Shown: piece after piece, positions 1 to 9,517 of the stretch
Layout: every line of letters starts with the position of its first letter
Numbering within the stretch: the stretch's first letter is position 1
NCBI GenBank assembly: GCA_035544495.1
Contig: DATKEU010000109.1
Span: 1-16,150, forward strand
Reading direction: 5' to 3'
Length of the DNA stretch: 16,150 bases
DNA from: DATKEU01 sp035544495
Lineage (GTDB): Bacteria > Myxococcota_A > Polyangia > Fen-1088
Position numbers and translations under genes: made by a program
Notes under the pieces: model-generated
Seen by the model: the letters and a program-made list of their open reading frames with translations, nothing else
Told to the model about the DNA's origin: nothing
Database searches by the model: none

Positions 1-348
1 CTGCGGAGTCAAAAGCAGAAGGTTGAGATAGCCTCGTATGATGACCGAATGATCGTCGGCCGCGCGGAAGATGGGATTTTCCATCTCGCGAAACGGCGCC
101 CAGGTCTCATCGATCGCGCGGCTGAGCGATTCTCCTTGTAACCGATGCCCAAGCTCGCTGATGTAAGGCGCCGGTCCTTTGACGTAGTGGCCGTTCGGCT
201 GGAACGGCGAGAGGGTCGCAGGATTGGGTTTCGGTTTGATTGGTAACGTGCGGTATCGCCCGCTTGCAGCTGGCGAGACGCACCGGGAGGGTCCGCGGGA
301 CGGCCCATCGCCGCTCGCCCGCAGCCGCGACCAAAAAATTGGCGTCAT
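1..348 (-). CDS. Possible N-terminal fragment of a hypothetical protein, cut by the window edge
   Basis: On the minus strand a reading frame stays open from an ATG at 348 to the left edge (116 codons, no stop seen). The first 40 or so residues are Arg/Ser/Pro-rich and look non-coding. From about 240 leftward the translation is more protein-like, with FQPNGHYVKGPAPYISELG followed by an amphipathic stretch (AIDETWAPFREMENPIF). I do not recognise a family. No good Shine-Dalgarno precedes the ATG, so the true start is uncertain. It would diverge from ftsZ with only 38 bases between the two starts. An overlapping plus-strand frame (1-141) is also open to the left edge, so which strand is coding is not settled by this window alone. 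Confidence 0.33.
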   Translation of the reverse strand, partial: MTPIFWSRLRASGDGPSRGPSRCVSPAASGRYRTLPIKPKPNPATLSPFQPNGHYVKGPAPYISELGHRLQGESLSRAIDETWAPFREMENPIFRAADDHSVIIRGYLNLLLLTPQ

Positions 349-386
349 GCCTCAAGCCGTGGGATCGATAGACCAGGAGACCCACC

Positions 387-1958
<1,572 letters not shown>

Positions 1959-1966
1959 TCGATCGA

Positions 1967-1985
1967 CCGGCGGCGCGGCCGCCGG
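1967..1985. terminator. GC-rich hairpin between convergent ftsZ and cytochrome genes
   Basis: A perfect 8-bp inverted repeat, CCGGCGGC / GCCGCCGG with a GCG loop, fills most of the 30-base gap between the two convergent stop codons. Neither side has a U tract. It could stall polymerase from both directions, but it is not a canonical intrinsic terminator. Confidence 0.5.
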
Positions 1986-1988
1986 CGA

Positions 1989-4139
1989 TTACAGCGTTTC
2001 CAGGTAGGCGATCAGGTCGGCGACCTGCGCCGGCGCCAGCGACGAGGTGACGCCGTGATGGTCGCCGCCGCCGCATGCCGTGTTGCTGAAGCGATCGCCA
2101 AGCGTGGTCGCGCAACCGTCGTGCATGTACGGCGCCCGGGCGCCGATGCCGCGCAACGAGGGGACCTGGAACAGGCCGCCCGTGCCCACGTCGGCGTTCA
2201 TGTTGTTGGTCAGCTTGTCGCCAGCGTGGCAGGTGGCGCAGGCGATCTTCTGATCGTTGAACAGCGCGCGGCCACGCTCGACGGCGGCCGGGTCGGCGGG
2301 GGCGGCCTTGGCGGTGGGCGGCTGGTGATCGATCCAGTGCAGCACCGCGGTCATCTGGTCAGGGACCAGCTTGGGTCCGGACATGCGCTGGATGAAGACG
2401 TTCTGCATGAGGTCGGAGAACGACTTCAAGTTGCCGTTCCAGTGAAAGGGCTCGGTCCCGGAGATGCCGGCGGACAGGCTCTGCGTCCGGCGGGCGCCCT
2501 CGCAGGCGAAGTTCCAGACGCGGCCGTCCTCGGCGCCGCCGGGGTGGCAGGAGGCGCAGGCCACGAAGGCGCCCGCGTTGCTGTGAAAGACGGTGTGGCC
2601 GGTGTCCTCGCGGCTGTCGCCGCCGAGCGCGATGGCCGCGCCGCCGTCCAGCAGCAGCGCCGCCGGCTCGCGGGTCTGCACGACGACCTTGCCGCCACCC
2701 TCGTAGGCGAGGGCGATCGGCTCGCCGACGACGGCGGGCACCTCGCCGGCGGGCGCGCCGTTGGGCGGGCACAGCGACACGGGGGCGCCCGCGTCGAACG
2801 CGGCGCCGCCGTCGACGGCCGCGCTGCCAGTACCGGTCGCGCCGCCGGAACCGGTCGCTTCGCCGACGCCGGACCCGCCGGTGCCGGGCACCCCGCCGGA
2901 GCCAAACGCGCCGACGGCGAAGCCACCCGCGCCGCCGATGTCCGCCATGCAGGGCCCGTATCGACCGTCGGGGCGGCAGCCCACCGACGGATCGCTGACG
3001 TCGGCGATGTCGGCGGCGAACACGCGCGGCAGCGCGGGGGGCCCGGCTGGGCTGGCGCTGTTGGTCGCGTTGCCGGCCGCGATGATGGCCACGCGCGCTC
3101 CGTTCGGGGAGACAGCGACGTCGACGGGAAGGACCATCCCCGGAATGGCGGGCGCCGCCTTTGGCATCTGGCCGTCCTTCATGACCATCAGCGCCGTTTG
3201 CACGATCGCGTCGCACGGGCTCTGCGAACCGTATCCGCCCGCCTGGGGCGAGACCTCGTCGACCATGCCGCGCTGGTGAACCATGACCACCCCGCCCCCC
3301 GGCATCCCCGTCATGCGCCAGCCCACGGCCGACGCGAAGAGCTGGTTGCCGCGCGCCTCGGGCGACTGCGACGACGGAGGCGAGCGCCGCTCGCTGATGG
3401 CGCCCGCTGCGGTGACGGTCAGGATCTGCGCGGATCGAAACCGGCTGATCAGCAGCCCGTCGCCATCGACGACGACGTCGCGCAGATCGGAATCCAGCGT
3501 CAGCGATCGCACCGGCGCGCCGCCCGCGGCCGGCAGCGAGACCAGCTCGCCGCCCGCGCAGGCGACGTGCACGCGATCGGCCTTGGCGTCATAAGCGAGC
3601 CCGCGCGGCGCCGGGCACACCGCCTGGTGATCGCTGACCGTGAAGGCTGGCGGTTGCAACGAGATCACAGCGCCGCCGCGCCGGAGCACGACGTGCACGC
3701 GCCCGGCGGCGTCCTCGACCAGGCGGCCAGGCTCGTCACCGGGCGACAGTGGCACCGTCGCCTTGACCGTCCGGGCGACGAGATCGACGATCGAGACGCG
3801 GTCGCGATCGGGATCGGACGCCATGGCGGTGTGGCCATCGTGAAGTACCAGCAACGTGCCGCCGTTGATGGCCGGCGGCGCCGCTTCAAGCGTCACCGTG
3901 GTGCCGAACTGCGGCGGCTCGAAAGTCGTCGAACCGGGAAAGCCGGGGCCGGGGCTGGGGATGGCGGTTCCGCCGCTGGGACCGCCATTGATGCAGGTGT
4001 CGAAGCCACCGCTTCCCCCCGGGAAACCAAAACCGCCCGAGCCTCCCGGTACCCCAATGTCCGGGCCATCCGAGCGGCTGCAATTGACGGCGGCGAGACC
4101 CGCGCAGATCGAGACGAGCCACAGCGTGACATTTCTCAT
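1989..4139 (-). CDS. Exported di-heme cytochrome c with N-terminal propeller-like region
   Basis: The 716-residue product probably acts in the periplasm or at the outer membrane in electron transfer or peroxidase-type chemistry. Residues 1-20 form a short signal ending in LAAVNC. C20 could be lipidated, but Ala at -3 and Asn at -1 make a poor lipobox. A Gly/Pro/Ser-rich spacer (25-75) precedes a region with repeated short beta-type stretches (about 95-390, e.g. DRDRVSIVDLV and VDVAVSPNGARVAII) that suggests a beta-propeller. A second Gly/Ala-rich insert spans 403-450. The C-terminal part has two CxxCH heme sites, CASCH (528-532) and CATCH (634-638), plus APYMHDG (669-675), typical of the MauG/cytochrome c peroxidase-like family, where the Met or His is a candidate distal ligand. 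An AAGG/GGTGG purine stretch precedes the ATG. Substrate and partners cannot be told from this window. Confidence 0.85.
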   Translation of the reverse strand: MRNVTLWLVSICAGLAAVNCSRSDGPDIGVPGGSGGFGFPGGSGGFDTCINGGPSGGTAIPSPGPGFPGSTTFEPPQFGTTVTLEAAPPAINGGTLLVLHDGHTAMASDPDRDRVSIVDLVARTVKATVPLSPGDEPGRLVEDAAGRVHVVLRRGGAVISLQPPAFTVSDHQAVCPAPRGLAYDAKADRVHVACAGGELVSLPAAGGAPVRSLTLDSDLRDVVVDGDGLLISRFRSAQILTVTAAGAISERRSPPSSQSPEARGNQLFASAVGWRMTGMPGGGVVMVHQRGMVDEVSPQAGGYGSQSPCDAIVQTALMVMKDGQMPKAAPAIPGMVLPVDVAVSPNGARVAIIAAGNATNSASPAGPPALPRVFAADIADVSDPSVGCRPDGRYGPCMADIGGAGGFAVGAFGSGGVPGTGGSGVGEATGSGGATGTGSAAVDGGAAFDAGAPVSLCPPNGAPAGEVPAVVGEPIALAYEGGGKVVVQTREPAALLLDGGAAIALGGDSREDTGHTVFHSNAGAFVACASCHPGGAEDGRVWNFACEGARRTQSLSAGISGTEPFHWNGNLKSFSDLMQNVFIQRMSGPKLVPDQMTAVLHWIDHQPPTAKAAPADPAAVERGRALFNDQKIACATCHAGDKLTNNMNADVGTGGLFQVPSLRGIGARAPYMHDGCATTLGDRFSNTACGGGDHHGVTSSLAPAQVADLIAYLETL

Positions 4140-4174
4140 GGGACCACCTTCGAGGCCGGTTGAGCAATGACCGT

Positions 4175-4205
4175 GCCGCCAGCGGCGACGGGCCGCGCTG
4201 GCGGC
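4175..4205. other. Stem-loop between receiver gene and cytochrome gene
   Basis: The 9-bp arms GCCGCCAGC (4175-4183) and GCTGGCGGC (4197-4205) pair perfectly around a 13-base loop. It lies 36-66 bases upstream of the cytochrome start on the minus strand, so it could be a 5' UTR structure or a weak terminator for the receiver gene. No U tract follows on either strand. Apart from this I see nothing supportable in 4140-4322. Confidence 0.4.
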
Positions 4206-4322
4206 CGAGCGGGCGCTTCAGAACGACGGGCGCGACGTAGTCCGGACATTGCTGTCATGGCTCGTCGAATGAACCATCGCTTTTTGACCGACGCCGCGCG
4301 GACGGCCTGATCCCGAGGCGGG

Positions 4323-4694
4323 TCAGGTACGATCGGGCGGCCCAGGCCGGGAAGCGTGCAGCGAAGAGAGGAGCTTCGGGAGGGCGCTGGCGAACTGGCC
4401 CTTGGCCATGACCTGGGTGCAACCCCTGGCGCGGGCCTCCGCCATGACGTCGGTCTTTTCGTGGTCGATGAAACCAAGGATCGTCACGGATGTCCCGGCG
4501 GCGGCCAGGGCGTCCAGCGCGGCGAGCGCGGTGGGCAAGCGCAGGTCGACGATGACGAGGCGGGCGTCGCGGGCGGCGGCGACCAGCGCGGCGACGTCGC
4601 GGGTCGACTGGACGCTGGCGCCCGTGGCCTTCGCGGCCTCGCGCACCTTGGACGAAAACAGCATGTCCTGGATCAGGGTGACGACGTCGGCCAT
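4323..4694 (-). CDS. Small stand-alone receiver-like (CheY-fold) protein, degenerate
   Basis: The 123-residue protein has the alternating beta/alpha pattern of a response-regulator receiver. The strand LVIVDLRLP carries a candidate phospho-acceptor Asp at residue 50, and a C-terminal Lys (VMAKGQ, K98) sits where the conserved switch lysine is expected. The usual acidic pair at the first strand is reduced to D10, and the conserved Ser/Thr after strand 4 is replaced within ILGFIDHEK. It may therefore be a pseudo-receiver working by protein interaction rather than phosphotransfer. There is no output domain. The ATG lies a few bases after the T-tract that ends the SRP RNA gene, and no Shine-Dalgarno is visible. 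No histidine kinase is nearby. The fold is fairly sure; the role is unknown. Confidence 0.75.
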   Translation of the reverse strand: MADVVTLIQDMLFSSKVREAAKATGASVQSTRDVAALVAAARDARLVIVDLRLPTALAALDALAAAGTSVTILGFIDHEKTDVMAEARARGCTQVMAKGQFASALPKLLSSLHASRPGPPDRT

Positions 4695-4702
4695 GCGCGC
4701 GA

Positions 4703-4717
4703 TGGAAAAAAAGAAGA
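4703..4717 (-). terminator. T-tract terminating the SRP RNA gene
   Basis: Read on the minus strand, the terminal helix of the SRP RNA is followed nine bases later by a pyrimidine stretch ending in seven consecutive T residues. Helix plus U-run resembles an intrinsic terminator in which the RNA's own closing stem supplies the hairpin. Confidence 0.5.
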
Positions 4718-4725
4718 GGAGATAA

Positions 4726-4807
<82 letters not shown>

Positions 4808-5173
4808 GCCGGATCTTCTGTCACAGAACCCGAGCGCCGTCCAGGCGAGTCGCGCCTCGCCGGGCGGACGAGGGAGCTATTACCTCGTCGCAGGAATTCT
4901 GCAACGTTGACCTCTGCGACGACGTACTGGGCGAATCGGCGTCTCTCGACGGGAAAATCGCCGCGCGGTCCGCGCTGGCGCCGCCGTCAGATTCGTGACG
5001 CCGTCAGGGACGTGGCGTCAGCAAGCATGCGGCGGCCGCGCGCTCCCACCCCGGATCCGATGTGCGCCCCGACGAAAACCGCGGTTTTCCAGGCCTTTGC
5101 CGACAGGCGCGCGTGGCTTGGCCGTTGCAATGACCGGCGGCACATGCACTCCGAGAAGCCGCGCGGCCGGCGC
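4808..5173. promoter_or_regulatory. Divergent intergenic region between SRP RNA and pseB with two inverted repeats
   Basis: These 366 bases separate the minus-strand SRP RNA from plus-strand pseB and must hold promoters for both. Two inverted repeats stand out. TTCTGT-C-ACAGAA (4816-4828) sits just upstream of the SRP RNA 5' end, where its promoter should be. GACGAGG / CCTCGTC (4867-4873 and 4883-4889) has a nine-base spacer. Either could be an operator. I could not identify convincing -35/-10 pairs. The pseB frame is open through this stretch, but the translation is Arg/Pro-rich and looks non-coding. Confidence 0.4.
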
Positions 5174-6274
5174 ATGCTGGACAACAAGTCGATCCTCATC
5201 ACCGGCGGGACCGGCTCGTTCGGGCAGAAGCTGGTGCGCCGGATCCTGGCCCGCCACGACAACTGCCGCATCGTCGTCTACTCGCGCGACGAGATGAAGC
5301 AGTGGAACATGGCCAACGACTTCGCCGACCACCCGAAGAAGCACCTCCTGCGTTTCTTCCTGGGCGACGTGCGCGACAGGGATCGGCTTTACCGGGCGTT
5401 CTCCGGCATCGACTACGTGGTGCACGCGGCCGCGCTGAAGATCGTCCCCGCCGCCGAGTACAACCCCTTCGAGTTCATCAAGACCAACATCAACGGCGCG
5501 ATGAACGTCATCGACTGCGCGATCGATCAAGGCGTGCGCCGGGTGATCGCGCTGTCCACCGACAAGGCGTGCAACCCGATCAACCTCTATGGCGCCACCA
5601 AGCTGTGCAGCGACAAGCTGTTCGTGGCCGGCAACTCGTACAGCGGCGCCGTCGCCACGCGCTTCGCCGTCGTCCGTTACGGCAACGTCATGGGCAGCCG
5701 CGGGTCGGTGATCCCGCTGTTCCGATCGCTGCGCGGCAGCGGCGAGCTGCCGATCACCGACGCCGCCATGACCCGCTTCATGATCACGCTGGAGCAAGCG
5801 GTGGAGATGGTGCTGCACGCGATGAAGAACGCCGTCGGCGGCGAGATCTACGTCAAGAAGATCCCGTCCATGCGCGTGGTCGACATCGCGCGCGCGGTGG
5901 CGCCCCAGGCGAAGCTGAAGATCGTGGGCATCCGCCCTGGCGAGAAGATGCACGAACAGATGATCAGCCAGGAGGACGCCGCCACCACTTACGAGTACCC
6001 CGAGTACTTCAAGATCCTGCCCAACATCCACAACTGGAAGCTGGACCCGAACCGCATCAAGGACGGCAAGAAGTGCGAGCCCGGGTTCTGCTACTCCAGC
6101 GAGCAGAACAAGAGCTGGATGACCGATGGCGCGCTGAAGGCCTGGCTGGCGCAGGAGTACGGCGAGCCGCCGGCCAAGCGAACGGCGACGGCGACGGCGA
6201 CGGCGACGACAACGGCGGCGGCGGGGACGCGCGCGGCCGGCCATCAGCGCAAGCTGGCGGCCGCGGGCGGGTGA
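5174..6274 (+). CDS. pseB: UDP-N-acetylglucosamine 4,6-dehydratase (inverting), PseB
   Basis: PseB catalyses the first step of pseudaminic acid synthesis: NADP-dependent 4,6-dehydration and C5 inversion of UDP-GlcNAc. The 366-residue extended-SDR protein has the nucleotide-binding loop GGTGSFG (11-17). The catalytic block STDKACNPINLYGATKL (128-144) has D130, K131, Y139 and K143, the FlaA1/PseB arrangement. The family-typical segment GIRPGEKMHEQMIS follows at 252-265. Conservation ends near residue 332. The remaining 34 residues are a Thr/Ala tail encoded partly by a hexanucleotide repeat. The start MLDNKSILIT fits the family start. An in-frame ATG at 5144 is an alternative, and neither has a strong Shine-Dalgarno. 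pseC follows after a 10-base gap, which supports the specific PseB assignment over other FlaA1/CapD-like dehydratases. Confidence 0.93.
   Translation: MLDNKSILITGGTGSFGQKLVRRILARHDNCRIVVYSRDEMKQWNMANDFADHPKKHLLRFFLGDVRDRDRLYRAFSGIDYVVHAAALKIVPAAEYNPFEFIKTNINGAMNVIDCAIDQGVRRVIALSTDKACNPINLYGATKLCSDKLFVAGNSYSGAVATRFAVVRYGNVMGSRGSVIPLFRSLRGSGELPITDAAMTRFMITLEQAVEMVLHAMKNAVGGEIYVKKIPSMRVVDIARAVAPQAKLKIVGIRPGEKMHEQMISQEDAATTYEYPEYFKILPNIHNWKLDPNRIKDGKKCEPGFCYSSEQNKSWMTDGALKAWLAQEYGEPPAKRTATATATATTTAAAGTRAAGHQRKLAAAGG
6182..6205 (+). repeat. In-frame hexanucleotide tandem repeat in the pseB tail
   Basis: Four perfect copies of ACGGCG, followed by the degenerate continuation ACGACAACGGCGG, encode alternating Thr-Ala near the PseB C-terminus. 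Because the unit is six bases, copy-number slippage would change the tail length without shifting the frame. Confidence 0.85.
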
Positions 6275-6284
6275 TCGCGCGGCG

Positions 6285-7469
6285 ATGATCCCGTACGGGC
6301 GCCAGTCGATCTCGCAGGCGGACATCGACGCCGTCGTCGCCACGCTGCGCTCGGATTTCCTGACGCAGGGGCCGGCCGTCGATCGCTTCGAGGAGCGCGT
6401 GGCCGCCTATTGCGGCGCCGCGGGCGCGGTGGCGGTCAGCAGCGCGACGGCGGCGCTGCACATCGCCTGCCTGGCCGCGGGCCTGGGCAAGGGCGATCTC
6501 TGCTGGACCAGCCCGAACAGCTTCGTCGCCTCGGCCAACTGCGCCGTCTACTGCGGCGCCGACGTCGACTTCGTCGACATCGCGCCCGACACGTACAACA
6601 TGGACGCGGCGGCGCTGGAGCGAAAGCTGGCGGCGGCGAAACGCCTGGGGCGGCTGCCGAAGGTGGTCATCCCGGTGCACTTCTCCGGGCAGGCCTGCCG
6701 CATGGACGCCATCGGGCAGCTGGCGGCGCGCTACGGGTTCACGGTGATCGAAGACGCCTCGCACGCCATCGGCGCCCGGTTCGCCGGCGACACGATCGGC
6801 GGCTGCCGGCATTCGGCGATGACGGTCTTCAGCTTTCACCCGGTGAAGATCATCACCACCGGGGAGGGCGGGATCATCACCACCAACGATCCGGCGCTGC
6901 GGCGGCGCCTGCTGCGCTTGCGCAGCCACGGCATCACGCGCGACCCCGCCGACATGGACGGCGGAACCGCCGCCGCCAGCAGCGCCGGCCAGCTCGATGA
7001 CCCCTGGTACTACCAGCAGGTCGAGCTCGGCTTCAATTACCGCATGACCGACATCCAGGCGGCCCTCGGCACCAGCCAGCTGGAACGCGTCGACGTCTTC
7101 GTCGCGCGGCGCGCGGAGATCGCCGCCGCCTACGATCGCTTGCTGGCCGACCTGGCGGTGATTCGCCCGGCCCGCGATCCCGACGCGCGCTCGTCCCATC
7201 ACCTGTACGCCATTCAGCTGGACGCCGCCGCCGGCGCCCGGCGCGCGCGGCGCGACGTCTTTCGCGGCCTGCGCGCGCGCGGCGTCGGCGTCAACGTCCA
7301 CTACATCCCCATCCCGACGCAGCCGTTCTACCGGCGACGCGGCTTCTCGCCGGAGTCAGTTCCAGTCGCCCTCGCCTACTACCAGAACGCCATCACCCTG
7401 CCCCTGCACGCCGCGATGACCGACGGCGACGTGAAGACCGTGGTGGCGGCGCTCGAGGCCGAACTGTGA
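6285..7469 (+). CDS. pseC: UDP-4-amino-4,6-dideoxy-N-acetyl-beta-L-altrosamine transaminase, PseC
   Basis: PseC is the PLP-dependent aminotransferase of the second pseudaminic acid step. It transfers an amino group to C4 of the PseB product. The 394-residue, DegT/DnrJ/EryC1-fold protein has the PLP-phosphate loop around SSATAALH (52-59), the Asp that contacts the pyridine nitrogen in IEDASHAIG (D157), and the Schiff-base lysine in FSFHPVKIITTGEGG (K188). NYHYIPI-type substrate-site residues appear as NVHYIPIPTQPFY near the C-terminus, characteristic of PseC. Length is normal for the family. It follows pseB by ten bases, and its stop codon overlaps the next gene's start in the sequence GTGA, so the three genes are probably co-transcribed and partly coupled. 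Confidence 0.94.
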   Translation: MIPYGRQSISQADIDAVVATLRSDFLTQGPAVDRFEERVAAYCGAAGAVAVSSATAALHIACLAAGLGKGDLCWTSPNSFVASANCAVYCGADVDFVDIAPDTYNMDAAALERKLAAAKRLGRLPKVVIPVHFSGQACRMDAIGQLAARYGFTVIEDASHAIGARFAGDTIGGCRHSAMTVFSFHPVKIITTGEGGIITTNDPALRRRLLRLRSHGITRDPADMDGGTAAASSAGQLDDPWYYQQVELGFNYRMTDIQAALGTSQLERVDVFVARRAEIAAAYDRLLADLAVIRPARDPDARSSHHLYAIQLDAAAGARRARRDVFRGLRARGVGVNVHYIPIPTQPFYRRRGFSPESVPVALAYYQNAITLPLHAAMTDGDVKTVVAALEAEL

Positions 7470-9517
7470 AAGGGACGGGTGACGTGGTGACTCTGAACGG
7501 ACTCGACAAGAGCTCGCCGATCATCTTTTTCACGCCGGAGGCGCAGGTCGTTCCGCACCTGGCGGCCCAGTGCGTGATCGCGCGTGCCCTGCAGGACCAG
7601 GGTTACGACGTCAAGCTCACCTTCTGCCCGGGCATCTACGCGCGATGTCCCGTGATGGACATGCTGCTGCTGCCGGCAGAGATCCCTTCTGAACGCAGGA
7701 AGAAGGTCTGTCAGGAATGCGGGCAACACGGCAAGGAGATCGTCGCCGCCTATGGCCTTCCGTCCGTGTCCCTGGCCGATCACCTCGGTCATCAGGAGGT
7801 GCTGGAGCTGACGGAGCTGACCCGGAGCTTCCCGACCGATCTACGCGACTTCAGCTACGACGGCATCGAGTTCGGAAAGATCGCGCTTCACGACCTGGTC
7901 CTGGCGACGAAGGTCTACCGATACGACGCGATGTCGGCGGAGAATCGAGTCTGGTGGGGGAAATACACCGCCGCCGCCGTGCTGTCCTACATGGTGGCGA
8001 CGCGCCTGCTCCGCGACGTGAACGCCGGCGCCGTGGTCACCTACCAGGATTACGGCATCTTGCTCGCGGCGCGCCTGGCCGCTGAACGGCTGGGCATCCC
8101 GGCCTACACGACCCACGCCGCCTGGCACCGCCCGGTCGATCGCCGGAACATCGTGATCGTACCGGAGATCGAATTCAGGTCGTCTTACAACGCTTCCCTG
8201 CGCTGGCCAGAGTGGCGATCGCTGGCGCTGGGGCCAGACGACGTGGTCGAGGTAGCCGATGATCTGTTGACCAAGTTCGGCGCGGCCGCGGGCCATGTCT
8301 ATTCGCTGCCGAAGACCTCCGACGTGCAGAACCTGAGATCGACGCTGAACCTGTCTCCGGAAAAGAAGCTGGTCATCGCTTACACCAGCAGCCTGGACGA
8401 GTACACCGCCTCGGTGATGCTGAAGTCCGTCTTCGGCATTCCGGTGGGCGGCGGACAGCAGCCGTTCACCGATCAGCTGGACTGGCTGCAGAAGCTGATC
8501 ACGCACTTTGACGGGCGCGATGACGCGCAGCTGGTGATCCGCGTCCATCCGCGGGAGGCCGCCAACAAGCGCGACAACAGATCCTCCGAACATCTGGAGC
8601 AGCTGCGCGCGGCGTTCAGCGGCACGTACCGCAACTGCCGCATCGTCTGGCCGCAGGACAAGATCTCGAGTTACGACCTGGGTGAGCTGGCGTCGCTGGT
8701 CCTGACCAGCTGGAGCTCGATGGGCCTCGAGATGGCCCGCCTGGGCGTTCCGGTGCTGGCGGCCTTCAAGGACTACTTCGTCTGGCCGCACGAGGCCTTC
8801 CTGGAGTGGGCGCCAACGCCGCCCGACTATTTTCGCAAGCTGGATCAACTGCTGCGGCAGCCTCCCGGATTCGAGAGCCTGAAGCTGGCCTACCGCTGGT
8901 ATCACCAGTACGCGCTCGGCCGCACCGTCAACTTCAGCGACATCTACCCCCGATCCGACTTCGAAGGGCTGCCCGCCTACAAGACGCCGCAGGCAGCGGC
9001 GACGCTGAAGGAGATCATCGTCGACGGCAAGGACGTCATCGACATCAACCTCGAACGGCGACGGCAGGCCCAGTCCCCCGATGCGCCCGCGCTGGAGGAT
9101 CTGGCCCTCAAAGCGCAGCTCCGGCGGCTGGTTCACTTTCTCTACACGGGCCGCGAACCGTCCGCCGACTTCACGCTGCTGTTCCTCGAAAAACCGTCCG
9201 GCACCGTCGCCGCCGCGCTGGCCGAGCTCGAGGAGTCCGCCCGCGGCACCGGCGCCCACGTCTACGTCTGCACGCCCGAAGGCAGCGCGTACCGCTTCGA
9301 TGGCCAGACGGTGCGCCGGATCTCGCCGATGGCCGATCGCATGGCCCGGGCGGCGGCGGCGCAGCCCTCCGATGAAGCCGAGGCGACGTTGCTGCAGGGG
9401 CGGAGACTCGCCGAGATGGGCAGCCGCGATCAGGCGCGCACGATTTACCAGCAGCACCTGGCCACGCGCGCCTGGGACCCGCGCATCGTGGATGCGCTGC
9501 GGGCGCTGGTCATTTGA
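7466..9517 (+). CDS. Capsule-biosynthesis/GT-B glycosyltransferase-like protein with extra C-terminal domain
   Basis: The 683-residue cytoplasmic protein has no signal or membrane segments. Residues 15-220 form a Rossmann-like N-terminal half, with four cysteines in two pairs (C54, C61, C82, C85; FCPGIYARC and CQEC) that could hold a metal or cluster. Residues 300-440 contain VIRVHPREAANKRD (357-370) and VLTSWSSMGLEMARLGVPVLAAF-like features (412-434), which resemble the nucleotide-sugar-binding half of capsule-synthesis (KpsC/KpsS) or related GT-B proteins. Residues 545-683 form a separate tail ending in a helix pair resembling one TPR unit (640-665). Its place after pseBC suggests a role in building or attaching a glycan. 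The GTG at 7466 overlaps the pseC stop. GTG at 7484 or 7487, preceded by AAAGGGA (7469-7475), may be the true start. Exact donor and acceptor are unknown. Confidence 0.72.
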   Translation: MKGTGDVVTLNGLDKSSPIIFFTPEAQVVPHLAAQCVIARALQDQGYDVKLTFCPGIYARCPVMDMLLLPAEIPSERRKKVCQECGQHGKEIVAAYGLPSVSLADHLGHQEVLELTELTRSFPTDLRDFSYDGIEFGKIALHDLVLATKVYRYDAMSAENRVWWGKYTAAAVLSYMVATRLLRDVNAGAVVTYQDYGILLAARLAAERLGIPAYTTHAAWHRPVDRRNIVIVPEIEFRSSYNASLRWPEWRSLALGPDDVVEVADDLLTKFGAAAGHVYSLPKTSDVQNLRSTLNLSPEKKLVIAYTSSLDEYTASVMLKSVFGIPVGGGQQPFTDQLDWLQKLITHFDGRDDAQLVIRVHPREAANKRDNRSSEHLEQLRAAFSGTYRNCRIVWPQDKISSYDLGELASLVLTSWSSMGLEMARLGVPVLAAFKDYFVWPHEAFLEWAPTPPDYFRKLDQLLRQPPGFESLKLAYRWYHQYALGRTVNFSDIYPRSDFEGLPAYKTPQAAATLKEIIVDGKDVIDINLERRRQAQSPDAPALEDLALKAQLRRLVHFLYTGREPSADFTLLFLEKPSGTVAAALAELEESARGTGAHVYVCTPEGSAYRFDGQTVRRISPMADRMARAAAAQPSDEAEATLLQGRRLAEMGSRDQARTIYQQHLATRAWDPRIVDALRALVI

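Noticed and set aside
1..141. Plus-strand C-terminal gene fragment ending at TAA 139-141
   Set aside because: The stretch is short, and the opposite strand is open over more than twice the length with slightly higher third-position GC; kept only as an alternative.
2055..4163. 702-codon plus-strand open frame opposite the cytochrome gene
   Set aside because: It is antisense to a gene with clear heme motifs and a signal peptide. Its Arg/Gly/His/Asp-rich composition is that expected from reading GC-rich codons backwards.
4907..4935. TTGACC as a -35 element for pseB
   Set aside because: No acceptable -10 hexamer occurs 16-18 bases downstream.
7841..9457. 538-codon minus-strand open frame opposite the glycosyltransferase-like gene
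   Set aside because: Shadow of a real gene with coherent motifs; the antisense translation has the usual Arg/Gly/Val bias.
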